Shown here in pieces: positions 42,760 to 54,713 of a stretch of 64,000 nt of DNA. The notes under the pieces were generated by a model. It had not been told where the DNA came from and did no database searches. It was given only the letters and a program-made list of their open reading frames with translations. The stretch is from contig SWDT01000085.1 in the NCBI GenBank assembly GCA_009193035.1, positions 1-64,000 on the forward strand. The letters are read 5' to 3'. The translations under genes were made by a program, and so were the position numbers. The DNA is from Halicephalobus mephisto. Lineage: Eukaryota > Nematoda > Chromadorea > Rhabditida > Panagrolaimidae. Each line of letters opens with the position of its first letter. Within the stretch, counting starts at the first letter, position 1.

Positions 42760-45465
42760 ATGGAAGATGACAATGCCACAGACGTCGTTAAATGGCTGTT
42801 CAAAGAGGGGACTTTAGTCGATTTAAGCGACGAATTGTTCATGAAACATGACGATGTACTTTTACCTTGCACGGTATGTTCCTTTCTGTGTGAAATGTGC
42901 TTGAATCGTATCTTCAGACACGTCTTAAAGGAAATTTGCTAGCCATCCGCACAATCGAGGCACCGATCGAACCTATATTGATCGTCTGCGAAAAACTCAA
43001 AGTCGAACGAGATCCTGAAAATCCCAAAGCGTTCATCATCAAGTACGGCGACAACCATCAGCTGTTTCTCGAAGCCAAAGACGAAAAAACGAAAGAACAG
43101 TGGATGCTGAAGATCTCCATGGCTTCTCATCAAATGGTACGAGCTGAACTGGACGAATTCTCCCATCAGTACTTGTTGATGTCTTCCACTTCTGCTTCAA
43201 ATGTAGCTTCTAGTAATCCCTCTTCATATTTCTTGAAGGATCCTTTTGTAAAACAAGTAAATTTCTGGATAAAAGTGAGTTTATGTGGGTGAACGATATA
43301 TGAATTTTTAATTTCAGTCCGCCGCTCTTCCTACTCGGGAAATCACCTGCACGGAGGAAATGTACGAAAGCAAGATCTGCATGATTCTTCCGTTTGAATA
43401 CATGAAACTTTGTCTGAAGTGGGCGACGGAGTTCTGTGATCTTTGTAAAGCGAAAAACTGGAGATCAGGAACGCAAATCGTGACAGAAGCAGCAGCTAAC
43501 ACAGTAAGACATCTGAATTCTCATCTGGAGATCTACAATCAAGCAATTGAATATCTCGATAGCTACAGTGGTCCTTCTTTCCGGCCGTCGAAAGACAAAT
43601 ATTCCCTCGCAACTGGCGCTGTTCCGACAAATTTGCATGTCCAGATTTTCAAAATCCTGGATAAAGATGTGGTTATTAGTTGTCCTTTCCTCACTATCGG
43701 AGCCACAGCAGCTATCCCACTTAGATTCTCCAACGGCGGGATTCATCGACAACGTGAAGCTCTCTATAACAGTCTAGACAAGAATGGATTGGATCACACC
43801 AATATCGCCAGATTCGCTTCTCGAAGAAGGACTCTCTTAGAAGCCAAAAAAACAATCGGATCTTTGACCAGGAAAATCGAAAACGAATGGCAGATTGGGG
43901 AATTCGGTTCTGTGGACAAAACTGGTCTGGAGATCTTAGCTGAAGTTCGATTACTTCACGAAACGATTATTGACATGATTACTTCTTTTCCTCTGATCAA
44001 CAACCTCTTCAACATCGTTATCAACGACACTACAGTCGATGACGACAGCCGTCAGACTCTTTCCAACCAACTGGATGCTCTGGAGATGTCCATGATTAGT
44101 CTCAATTCAAAGATGGCCGTTATCGACACGATCAACGACAATAAGGTTCGTTTTTTGCACATATGTTAGATACAGCTCTAATTGGGATATTTTTATATGA
44201 ACGTCTCAAATTTGAGCAATTAAGCTTTTATTTAAATCGCGAGTTAAAATAATCGAAAAAATTGTTCATCGTGGAAAATTTTTTCTCGATCTTTAGTTCC
44301 TCTGAAAATTACAGTATTTTAATATTATATAAATAATGAAATATTTTAGGAAGGAAGAGTTCATTTCCAGAATAGTGCCAGAACAGCTCTCAATTCAACT
44401 CTGGACATTCTGCTTCATGTTGTTGATGGTCTTATTAACTCCCAAATTCTAGGATTTGTGAATGGATTAAGAATGCCGAATGACTGCCAAAATTATTTCC
44501 ATATCCAACTTCGAGAGGATCTTGTCATGTCCCAAGTGATCACCGTTGTTACGACTGCTTTATTGACTTCTCTGGATCACCTTCCCGAAGCAGTTATCGC
44601 CAGATGGGATTTGATTTCTCCAATGATTTGTTATTTTTCATTTTTGTCATGTCACGCAAACGAGAAAGGGATGTTGGAGGATATTTTTGATATTTGGAGT
44701 ACTTTCGCTAGTCAAATTAAATTTAAATTTGTTCCAGCGACTTCTAGTGTAAGTATTGTGATTGAAGTTGGTTGTAAATTGATATTTCAGATATCCCAAG
44801 TTTGTATTCCACAAATTACCGGAATCCGGGGGGATTTAGTTGTTTCTGTTCCTTTGAATCCGGCGATGTTGAAGAAACTAGGGCCTAATCTGTCGGAAGG
44901 GAACGCTTTCAGAGTTCGTGCGTGCTTCTGGAATCTCGGAATCAATCACGAGGCAACTTTGGCTCAATCGATGGGAAATGTGGCTTTAGAAGAAGATATC
45001 AACAAAACCGCTCTAAGTGAAGTCCAGAAATACGTCAAAGAAGTCGGTGAAGTGTTTTCTGATGATGTGTCTTATCCTCTTCAGCAAGTCAGAGATGAAC
45101 TAAGAGATCTGATTTTCGCCGTTGATGAATGTCCTTCGAGGAAAAACATGTCTATTTTTTCGAAGTTGATGGCCCTGATGAATACATTGAACGCTTCGAG
45201 GATTATCGGATGCAAAAGCGGAAAGGACCGGACATCGATGGCGATAACTCTCGAAGAAGGCCGATTTGTCAAGGAACATTGTTGTATTTCGGGAGATCAA
45301 TTGCTCCAGATAATCGAAAGTCTCAGAAGAAACGGTGTTCGTCTCGAAAACTGTCGAAAAAACATTGGGAAAAGTTTATATTCATTCAGTCCATTCCAAA
45401 TGCATTTCCTTCCCAAAGAATTCCGTCCCCCGACGGGAACCTACGGAGCCGGTATCATGTCTTAA
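42760..45465 (+). CDS. Inositol polyphosphate 4-phosphatase (INPP4 type)
   Basis: Five plus-strand exons in phase: 42760-42873, 42918-43256, 43318-44145, 44350-44748 and 44791-45465; 784 residues. Near the C-terminus the catalytic CX5R loop reads IIGCKSGKDRTSM (Cys 701, Arg 707), the INPP4 signature, with KDR typical of this family. It is followed by LEEGRFVKEHCC and RRNGVRLENCRKNI, and ends PKEFRPPTGTYG, as INPP4A/B do. The N-terminal 150 residues contain a PH-like segment (LKVERDPENPKAFIIKYGDN...KTKEQWMLKISMAS). INPP4 enzymes remove the 4-phosphate of PI(3,4)P2, lowering Akt and endosomal signalling. Mammalian INPP4 has an N-terminal C2 domain; here I read a PH-like fold instead, which deserves checking. 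Confidence 0.92.
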
Positions 45466-45767
45466 CATTTCTCATTCCTAATCTGACTTCTGGTCTCTAT
45501 TGTGAAAACTGTGCCTTGGACATGACAAGTCTGAATTATTAAAATTAAATTGTAAAATTCACTTTTTTTAATAATAAAAATTAGTTGAAAACACACGGGT
45601 TGTGAAGGGAATTAATTTAAAATTCAAAACTAAATTCAAAGGTGATTATGGTCCTGTCATGAGCTTCAATCATGTGGAATTGATACTGGTTGGTGAAAGT
45701 GAATAAATAAACATCTGTTATCAGTAAAATTGACGTCATCAGTTACAGTTTAAAAATAACTGGAAAG
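45466..45767. other. 3' region of INPP4
   Basis: No gene. Poly(A)-like AATAAAAATTA near 45572. Confidence 0.45.
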
Positions 45768-46317
45768 TGTTGGGATAGGAACTAGACCAGAAGGTCCTGA
45801 AACGATAACCTGAACATCAGGGAATGTGGAATACTGTAGGAGATGATTAAGGTTCTCTTTCGTTATGGGTCTAGATTTGTTATTGTTGTTCGTTTCTCGG
45901 ATCTATTTCTATTACGATTTTATTCGAACAACTCAAAAAAAAATATTAAACGCAGAACAACAGAATTGAACACGGAGTAAATAACAGAATTGTTTCTATT
46001 GGGATTAAGTATTCGAGATTAACTGTTTCTAGATATACCTATAGGATAACTACACACAAAAAAAAGTAACTTTTAGTTCTGTAACAATTGCGAAATGTGA
46101 CACAATTGTCATATTTTTCATGAATATTTAACTTTTGTGACGAAAAATAAAATTTAATGGTGAGGGTTTTATTTATTGTTAAACCAAAAGTTACGGTTTT
46201 TTGTGTATATAATTTACAAATGCGTCTTTGTGCGGAATAACCACAGGGCATAAATTATATAAATCGTATTCTTATCGTTTTAGTAAAGATTACTGTATTA
46301 CTTCTATTTTAACAGAA
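45768..46317 (+). repeat. Dispersed repeat, long copy (possible solo LTR) with a nested MITE
   Basis: Begins TGTTGGGATAGGAACTAGAC and ends TATTTTAACA, inverted TGTT/AACA termini as in LTRs, flanked by GAAAG and GAAAA (near-identical 5-bp sites). Homologous in its left and right parts to 27393-27573. Part of the length difference is the MITE at 46052-46207. No polypurine tract, primer site or protein sequence is seen beside it. Confidence 0.55.
46052..46207. mobile_element. Short MITE with inverted ends
   Basis: About 155 bp. Left end CACACAAAAAAAAGTAACTTTT and right end AAAAGTTACGGTTTTTTGTGT are inverted repeats of about 20 bp flanked by TA. Non-coding. Inserted within the LTR-like repeat. 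Confidence 0.75.
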
Positions 46318-46856
46318 AATGAGCAGTCACTAACTTTTTCATTCGCGTTCATTCCGGGATTTCCGAGCGAAATCAGATGAGTGATGTCAAAAGTGATTCA
46401 AAGAAAGAAAAAATTTCGTTAAAATTGAGGTTCTAATGTCACAGATGGTTTCCTGATGATAGGCAATCTTAGAAATATGAATTCTGAGAGAAAAATTTCC
46501 TTTTTGATGGTATTTTGGAAAATGTTTGTAATTTTTTGTTGGGACTTGAGAAGACGCCATGCAGGTGGCGTCCCCTGATTAGGTGGTCTTAGCACGACCA
46601 CCGTAATCCTACAAGGTTTATAATGTTGTGTTGTTGTTCTATAAAGACTAGCACATCTCTCCTTGTTCGTCGTACACCAAACCGCAACATCAGAAATACG
46701 TAAATCCAGAAAAAAACAAAAATTTCTGTTTATTAGACTCGAACAAGGAAGTAAAATTTAAATTTCTTCCAAAATTGTCCTTTGTCGAAGATGAAATAAC
46801 AGGATTACTTTCGAAATTAATGGAAAAAGTAATTAAACATTGTTAAATATCTATAT
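46318..46856. other. Intergenic with two adjacent perfect hairpins
   Basis: No gene. 46553-46572 (GACGCCA...TGGCGTC) and 46582-46602 (GGTGGTC...GACCACC) are perfect 7-bp stems side by side in a GC-rich patch. Confidence 0.55.
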
Positions 46857-48230
46857 CTAGTCAGAATGTACACACCACAGATCTTGAATCGTAAATCCGG
46901 GCTTCAGCTGCTCTATAGCAACTCCCAAATCTTCCGAAAAAGTGATCGGACGACGTTCTGAATCCGCTGTTCCGTCGGAGAAATAAGCAGCGAAAGCGTC
47001 GATTCTTGTGGGTTGGATGGTTTCCTCCACTTCATCGCTCTCGTCTGTGGTGGCTTCTTCGACTTGAAGTATTTGGTCTGATAGGGGTTTCTGAAATTCT
47101 CTTCTGTATTGGACGCCGAAAACTGGAGACGCAAGATAAGCCGCATGTAGAGCTTGGATTGTTTTGCAAATATTTTCTAGTTTTTCTTCGGGATCAATTC
47201 TGAAACCCAGGATGTACTCTCCGCTTTGGACTGATGTCTCGATAACTAGGGCGTATCCGAACCGGGAATCACGCACCCGGCAGCTCCTCAACTGGAGGTA
47301 GGGGATGCTCACATTGTGTCCTGGATTCATCGAGGCGTACCAAACGATTCTGATGTTCGTAGTTATCATAACTCCCAAGTTCCCCTGCAGATTAGCCTTC
47401 ACTTGGTCGCTACTTAGGTTCCAAGCTCCCTCGAATCGATCGCATTGTTGTTCGAGCGGCAATATTCTCAAGTTTTCGTTTTCATCGATAAGAGCTCCTC
47501 TCATCTTCATATCTCTATAAAGTTTGGACGTTTCGTAAGCCCGATGAAGACCGATTACAGTTGTAAAAAGTTTGCTTTGTGCTGACTGAAAGTTTTTCAT
47601 ATATCGAATTAGTTCAGTTTCTTCATATATGAAATTTGTTCAATTTTTTCATATATGAAATATGTTCAATTTTTCATATATGAAATTTGTTCGATTTTTT
47701 CATATATGAAATATGTTTAGTTTTTCATATATGAAATATGTTCGATTTTTTCATATATGAAATTTGTTCAATTTGTTCAATTTTTTCATATATGAAATAT
47801 GTTCAATTTTTTCATTCTTACCGATGAATTGCTGACACAAGTGAAGACAAATTCAAATCGGGTACTTTGGTTCCGGGCCATCAAGTAGAGACTTTCTGCT
47901 TGACCTCTTAACTTCGATTTTGCAGCTCGTGTTGTTACTCCAGTAACGCAATTCCAGCCGATGGTCAGGTTGATTCTGGGCATGGCATTTGCGTGCCAAA
48001 GAAGACGAAGATTAGTTATCCTCAAAGTACCTCGATCTCCGTTGTTTCCTTTTGTGTCTTCTACTCCTTCAATTTTCTCGACCAAATGTTCTCCAGGAAT
48101 CAACCTCATTTGTCTGAAAAAAAAAGTTTATATAAAAAATATTTAAAACTTACTTTTGATCCATATCGAAGAATATTTCCCGATCATGCCAAGTGATGTC
48201 GGACAAAGCGTGACGGTCCTTGTTCCTCAT
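46857..48230 (-). CDS. bbs-5: BBSome subunit BBS5
   Basis: Three minus-strand exons, 48154-48230, 47822-48113 and 46857-47585, code for 365 residues. Exon 1 has WHDREIFFDM. Exon 2 has MRLIPGEHLVEKIEGVEDTK and GNNGDRGTLRITNLRLLWHA (first PH-like domain). Exon 3 has GLHRAYETSKLYRDMKMRGA, GVMITTNIRIVWYASMNPGH (second PH-like domain) and ends AIEQLKPGFTIQDLW. This matches BBS5 end to end (human 341 residues). BBS5 contributes phosphoinositide binding to the BBSome, which carries membrane proteins in cilia. An X-box-like site lies about 56 bp before the ATG. Intron 2 is composed of palindromic repeats. Confidence 0.96.
47590..47815. repeat. Palindrome-containing tandem repeat filling BBS5 intron 2
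   Basis: Eight or nine copies of TTTCATATATGAAA (a perfect 14-bp palindrome, some copies with one change) spaced by about 10 bp of AAATTGAACA/AAATCGAACA variants, average period near 25 bp. The array fills the 236-bp intron nearly from border to border. Confidence 0.95.
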
Positions 48231-48285
48231 TTTGAAATCCACAAATAACTTGGATTTCAGCAGTGGAAAATTTCAGTTTCTCTTC

Positions 48286-48299
48286 GTTGCTATGGAAAT
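48286..48299. promoter_or_regulatory. X-box (RFX/DAF-19 site) upstream of BBS5
   Basis: GTTGCTATGGAAAT fits the nematode X-box consensus RTHNYYWTRRNRAC at 13 of 14 positions, the last base being T instead of C. It lies 56-69 bp before the BBS5 ATG. DAF-19/RFX sites drive ciliary genes, bbs genes included, in C. elegans, so function here is plausible. Confidence 0.75.
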
Positions 48300-49011
48300 T
48301 TGGAAAACTCGCCTTCAAAACAGTCCGATTTCGAAAAAACAATTACGTTAAAATTTTAAAATCTTTCAAAATTAGGTGGAAACTTCTGAAACCTTGGAGA
48401 ATCTCATAAATACTTCTGGAATTTTCCAGAATCAAGAAAAAACAAAATTATTTGGAATTTTTAAATGTGAATTTTCTAAAATTTCAGAAATTCGTGTCAA
48501 GACAGATCCGTAACAACACTTATTTATAATTATTATAATTGTTATAATAATATTGATGTAAATTATAAATAAAAGTGACACGTGATTTTCTAAAATTATT
48601 AATTTGCGTAAAACAGCAAGCTCTGCGAGAGTAGAGGAAACGGTAATTCAGGCAATTCAGTACAAGAATCGATTTTCTTTTTTTTCATTTTTTAACCAAA
48701 ATTCTAAAAAATTTAAAACTTTTAATTTAAATAAATTTCAAAAAAGTATTTTTCATTTTTATAACAATGTGATTTTATTCAAAACTGCGTAGAACAAGTT
48801 TTTGAGCAAAAATTCAATTTCAAGTAACAATTGTAGTTGTTAGACACCATAAGATTACTGTCGAGGACCTACGGAATGAGATCAGATCGACAACTCTAAG
48901 ATAGGAACCCGGATTTGTTGCATAAAATATAAAAACAATAACATTAACAAAAATAAGTTATTTTTTAAATGTAATTTAGCTAATTTCGTCATCACCGAGA
49001 AAATGAGGGAT
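48300..49011. other. Intergenic between BBS5 and integrin alpha
   Basis: Very AT-rich, with GAATTTTCTAAAATTTC-type degenerate repeats at 48340-48490. No gene is seen. The last part holds the integrin 3' UTR. Confidence 0.5.
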
Positions 49012-52000
49012 TCACGTTTCGGAGAACTGCTCTCTCTGGTAACTGTAGTGGGCTTGATGGAGGACCGGATCTCCGGGTCGATTTCTTTTGAAAAATCCAC
49101 ATCGATAACAGCACAATACCAGGATGGCAAGTAGCAAGAGAGCGACGAAAATAGCCATAGCCATTAACCATGGGGTCAATTTTTGTTCTTGAGAAGGTCG
49201 ATCTGGATAAGCATTCGTTGTAGCAGTTGCAAAATTGTTAGTTTCTGTTTCATATATGCCTTGTTTTGGGTCAACTTTGACTTGTACTGCGGAGGTAATC
49301 GCGACATATTCGATGCCGGCGTAGTCCCCGCTGAAGGTGTAATTCCAAAGCCGAGCCCGTATTTCAACCAAAGCAGATTGGTTGGCATCTAGACTTTCAA
49401 TTGTGCAGATGATGGTTTTACAAAGAGCAGTTCCGTCTTTACAATTGACGTCATAAATCTCCAAATCTTCACCATTAACATGGACCGTTTTTTTCATCAA
49501 ATTGTGGTTTGTTTTAAAAATAAAAGCAGTTCTTGTGATATCCGATGGATCACTAGCAAGTTCTTGGGTTTGTCGTTTTTTCCTAGGGGAAATTTGTCCT
49601 GTATAAGTCAATCGTCGAACTTCTTCATTGTGGATACTTTTGGGATTAACTATTTTTAATTCTTCCGGAATTTTACAGATGTCGATTTTCTCGTTTTGGC
49701 GGATTACGGGATCTTCAAGGATATAGAGGACATATTTGTCCTCAGTGTAATTCAACTCCAAAGGCCAATCGATCTGAAAAGTCGTCGATTAAGGGACCGA
49801 TGTCGATGAAAAACTTACAAAAACAGAAACGTTTTTGGCGTAGAACGGTCCGTTGTTGACAATGGTGTACTTGTGGATAACCTCGGGTCCGATGTCCTCT
49901 TCATCTGTAGGACTAGAATATCCCCCGGAGAAATGAACCAATTCAGGACTAGATACAGCGTTGACTTCCAAATCAGCTTCTTTGATCAATTTTACGTCGA
50001 CTTCCCATCTGTTATTCGCGAGATTTTTCTCTTCACTGGTGCTGTTGACGAAAGCAGTGAAGTTCAAAGAAGCACTGACTCTTTCGGATCTGCTTCTGAC
50101 TAAACTGAAGCTGAGATCGAAAGTTTGACGTTCGTTTTCATTGACCGGATTTCCTAACTTGATAGCAACAATCCCGTCCTCAATTTTCTCCTTGTCCATG
50201 AAACCTTTTATATTTTTCAAAATCGGATCATCTAATTCATCGTTGTTGTAATAAACATAGAGAAAACTTGAATAAGCCTTTTCTCCTTTGTTATCGACAA
50301 CAAATCTAATCACGATGTTGTCTTGTTGTGTAACTTTGCTTTCATAAGATCCATTATCGGATTGACTGAAAATTATTTTTATATAATTGTTCACACGATG
50401 TAACTAGTATACGTAAAGACGTTCTTGTAAGTTATAGAAATCCTAGAGATATAACTAGATATAGCTAATCTGAGGTATTTAAATCCAGCCGAAGTTCCTC
50501 AAAGTGGGTCATTATTGAGTTAAATCCTATCGTTCTACAGTAGTGTGATAGAACGTTTTTTCCTAAGCCTTTATATTCCAATTTTCACATCTTTAATTTA
50601 AAAATTAAAAAATAGATAATTTTAAACAATTTTACATCTGTTATATGGTATTTTAAAAATCATTTTAGATAAATTTCAACTTTTGAATTTTTGATGTAAA
50701 ATTTGATATTTTTAAAATTCAAAGTTAGTCTTCAAAATCTTGAATCCTGAAGGCTGACTTTTAATTCTGATTTTAGATTCAGAATCTATGGACTTTACTA
50801 CAGTATTATAAATACTTTTCTTTATAGTTTTAACTTTAAAATTGGAACATAAATCCCAAGGATAAAAATGTCGTAGATACAAATATTATTTGATTCAAAA
50901 GTCAATCTTCAGAATTTAGGATTCTGATTTTAGATTCAGAATATATGGACTTTACTACAGTATTATAATTTTCTTTTTATAGTTTTAACTTTAAAATTGG
51001 AACATAAATCCTAAGGATAAAAACGTCACATAACCTACGCCAAAAATTTCGCTGTCTTAACCATCTCAATAAACATGTCACTCTACTTCGATTACGGTAT
51101 CGACAATAATAATCGAAATAGAAAACTTACGTCATATTCATCAAAGAAGGCTGAAGAACTAGGTCTGTTAAGCATTTGTTGTCTTCTCCGCATTCCTTGT
51201 CGAAGTCAACGACAAAAGTTTTTTCGGATTTTTCGATATTAACGATTGGCAACAAAATATTCGTTTTTTCCGTTTGTTGGACATTGACTGAGAAATTGAA
51301 CATGAGGGGATTAATCCAATCTTCGTTATTGTTAGGAACAATAATTTCGAAATTCATTTTCTCAATTTCGTTGTTGTCCCGTTTTCCACAAGTCCATTCA
51401 TATTCGCTTTTTCGTGTTTGCTTGAATAATCCTCGTGATTTAACTCCGTTTTTGAATGGAATTATCTGAAATCGGATGAATTACTAAATAGTTTGTAAAT
51501 TTTAATTTTTTACTTTTAGAATACATTTGAATGGAGTTGAACTTATTTTTTTTCCTAAAAGTTTCAATTTCGTCGTGAATTCGAAACAGGCCTTGGATTT
51601 CTGTTCACAAGGTCCGTTAATTTTTATATGTTTGGTACTTGTTTTGTAATCGAGTTCAGCATCGATGATGGGTCTTGTCAACAACACCACCGCTGTATCG
51701 GATCCATAAGCTCCAACAACTAAGTCGTTGTAGCCGTTTTTATCCAGATTGACTCCTGAAGCCAAAGATGACCCGAAAGTGACCAAAGGATTTAATCCTC
51801 GATAAGTAGGAATATTTTCGGGTCGGATAATCTGTGATGGAGTTGTTGTCATGTCTTCGAAACGATTTCCATGGAAAATATAAACAGCTCCTTTTCCGTC
51901 ATCAGCAAATGGGGCTCCTACGGCGAAATCTTGGAATTTATCGAGATTGATACTTCCGAGTTTCGCAACAGAGGCTCCGAATTGGGAATGGATACTGTCA

Positions 52001-53262
52001 CCTCTGAGGACAAGAGGATCCTTGAAAACAGAATCAGATGAAGTTTTTTGTTTTTCTCCAACGGAAAAATAAACATAAACAGCTCCACCATGAGCGACGT
52101 CTTTGTCGTGATGGAATTCATAAGGAGCAGAAACAAGAAGATCGTCGAAGCCGTCGTCGTTCAAATCCAGGACTTCAATGGCGATTCCGAAGCCGGAACC
52201 GACTTGGGTCCCGTTGAGTCTGAATCTATCAGAATACGTCCCTAGGATCTTGCTTTCGATGGAATCTGTGGTTCTGAAGGGCATGAAGACGACAGCCCCT
52301 ATCTGATTCGCTCTCGACGCCCCACTGACAATCGTGAATGTTTGGTCCGATTCCGATGAATCAGTTTCATTAAGAAAACCAAATTTTCCTTTTCTAACGG
52401 AGTACCCGAGGTAGTCATGAGAAGTCAACGACCTGATGATTCCCCTTTCTCTGATTCCTTCGTGATTCATCGTCCATCGGTCAATCGTGTCTTCTAATTT
52501 GTCGACATCACCATCGTTGTCTATAGTCTTGTAGAATTTTCCGTGAACACCTCCGGTCCATTTTCGGGATCCAGGAGCTCCGGTTAAAATCACATTTTTG
52601 TCTATGTAAGCCGAGAATCCTTGTTCGCAAACAGCATAAGCGTTATGTCGGTCGTTTTTCGGGAGATTGTGGCAAGTATTGATGATTCCGACATTTTTAA
52701 GTTCATTATTTAACCAATAACAGACTCCTTCAGGATAAGCAGTTATGTTCCCGAATCTGATCAACGGAGCACAGACGATGGCTCCACCGTTTTCCAGACC
52801 AGTTGATTGGACAGTGAATCCCAAAAGTTGAGAATCCTTCCCCAAATAATGCAAATCTCTGTCTTCCAATTTATTTGGTGGATTTTTGAAGTCTTTATCT
52901 CTACTGTATTCCACTTGAATCTTCTGACAAGATGTCGATTCAGTGCCAAATAATCCGCATTTGAATACGGCCCCGGCCTGAGATGTGTCCGGCTGACCGG
53001 ACTCTGCCTTGGGCGCTCCGACAAGTACTCTGAAAAGGTCAAAGTGAATAACGGAAATTTGCATAATTCCTGAATGTCAACTTAATGCCTACATTTCGAG
53101 GATTTCAAAAACTCACACTACTTGGTTTTTTTGAATATGCGAAGTTACAGAAAATCCAAAATAAGATCCATTGGGTCCAGATCGAATAATCGCCGTTCTT
53201 GTATCGATGTTGAATGAAATTGTTTCGATGATAAGTAAGCAAAAAAATAAAAATAAATTCAT
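49012..53262 (-). CDS. Integrin alpha subunit
   Basis: Five minus-strand exons in phase: 53117-53262, 51514-53029, 51131-51465, 49819-50365 and 49012-49773; 1101 residues. Start [20 protein letters not shown] is a signal peptide followed by the usual FN-x-D integrin opening. A beta-propeller follows with FG-GAP and calcium loops ([37 protein letters not shown]), then leg domains, a furin-like site [10 protein letters not shown] that would cleave heavy and light chains, a transmembrane helix ([20 protein letters not shown]) and a cytoplasmic GFFKRNRP motif that pairs with beta integrin. I see no inserted I domain. The cleavage site and [16 protein letters not shown] region favour the laminin-binding group (INA-1/alpha-PS1) over PAT-2, but not firmly. 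An upstream in-frame ATG exists 13 codons earlier. Confidence 0.95.
50745..51040. repeat. Direct duplication inside an integrin intron
   Basis: The stretch from TTCAGAATCTATGGACTTTA through AAATTGGAACATAAATCCCA (50780-50870) recurs at 50935-51030 with small changes. A local duplication with a period near 160 bp in the 765-bp intron 3. Confidence 0.85.
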
Positions 53263-54494
53263 TTTGAAACTATGAATTAAGAAAAGTGTTTTCCAAGTCA
53301 AATATTCATTCGTTTATCATCTGAAATCGAAGAAAGTTATCGAAGATGCGTCACATTTAACGAGCAGAATATGAGTCAGAAAACATCGGAAAATCGATTA
53401 GATAGTAAACGGAAAAACAGTCCGGCTCAAGTAAACCATAAGCAATCAATAGGACTAATTACGAGGTCAACCCCGGCTCAATCGTTTATAAACCGACATG
53501 GTGCTCTTCAGAACCCCTTCAGTCTGTAATATTTACAAAGCGGACATTGTCAAGAACATTGCGGACTGCTTAAAGAATACTCAAACTCGGAAAATGACCA
53601 CAAATGTTGATTAATTTTAGCCACATAAAAATGCAAAAATACTGTTTCAAAATAGGGTCATAAAAGGTCTCATTTTGTCGTTTGATTAATGGCCAACAAA
53701 AACGAAAACCAATCCCAGAACCACGAAAAATAAAATTTTCAAATAAATCAAGTATCGTAAATATTTTATATTGTAATTAATACTGCAAAAATTAAAACTG
53801 AATTTTTTCATGAAATAAAATTTTAAATTTCAAAATTTTTTTAAATTTCAAAAAACTCAAAAAAATTCGATTTTTAAAAATTATAAAAAATTTCAAAATT
53901 TTTCTACCGAATTTTGGAATATTTCGGAATTTTTGATTGTATTTTAGGGAAATCTAAAACCTACAGAATTCTAGTTTTTTAAATTTACATATTAGGCGGG
54001 ATTTTAAAAAATAGACAATGAAGAACATTTGAGTGACAGTTTTTGTCCGTTCAAGGTAGTAGAAAAGCTCGAGAATAGGAAGAGGAATCTCGCAGTTCCG
54101 TTTCTTTGATGTCGGCAAGCTTGGTGTGCTTAGTTTGCCAAGGATCCCGCGCAAGAAAATCGGAGAGCTAGTAAGACTGCCAAAACAAACAGCCACGTAG
54201 AGCGAACATAGTTGTTCGAATAAGAAATGGCGAGACATTCATCGTCTTTGTTTTCAACAAAGACAAACTATTATACCCATTAAAAATAGGTTTTATTGTG
54301 GACTACTTTTGACACGAATTTTCGGAATATAATAATACATCGATGACGAGTTGTAACATATCATTTTGTAGACCGTGGAATACTGAATCGAATGATATAT
54401 AACATTGTAGGATTCTGTTAAGTTTGGTGTATGAAATATTGGACAAAGTTACTACGGTATCGAATTTAAGGAAATAATCATAACTTAATTAATA
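53263..54494. other. Upstream of integrin alpha; nothing recognised
   Basis: Contains the integrin promoter. A minus open frame at 53954-54238 (94 codons) overlaps a locally GC-richer patch (54050-54200) but shows no domain. Confidence 0.45.
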
Positions 54495-54713
54495 ATGGAC
54501 TTGAGGAGATATCGATATATCCGTCATAAAGGACACATAAATCTCTATCAAATGATATATGAACTGAATCTTTTAGTCATTCTCACGGAAAAATATGACA
54601 GGCTGCCCTACGACCCCGAAATCGTCCGTATTAGAGAACATTCTTCCAATATAGTACTTATGAATCGAGCTCTTGATATGTTGTTAAGCAAAATCGACTA
54701 CATAGCCTTATAA
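54495..54713 (+). CDS. Small hypothetical protein, 72 residues
   Basis: A single open frame beginning MDLRRYRYIRHKGHINLYQM and ending MLLSKIDYIAL. Composition is soluble and charged, and its codons look more coding-like than the surrounding AT-rich DNA. There is no domain, no signal peptide and no recognisable relative, and no neighbouring exon was found. It may be a real small gene, one exon of a larger one, or chance. Confidence 0.3.
   Translation: MDLRRYRYIRHKGHINLYQMIYELNLLVILTEKYDRLPYDPEIVRIREHSSNIVLMNRALDMLLSKIDYIAL

Noticed and set aside
46553..46602. Hammerhead or HDV-like ribozyme
   Set aside because: The expected hammerhead core (CTGANGA and GAAA) is not present and I could not fold an HDV-type nested pseudoknot; kept only as paired hairpins.
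53954..54238. 94-codon minus frame upstream of integrin
   Set aside because: No domain, no conserved motif, no adjoining exon; composition alone is not enough.
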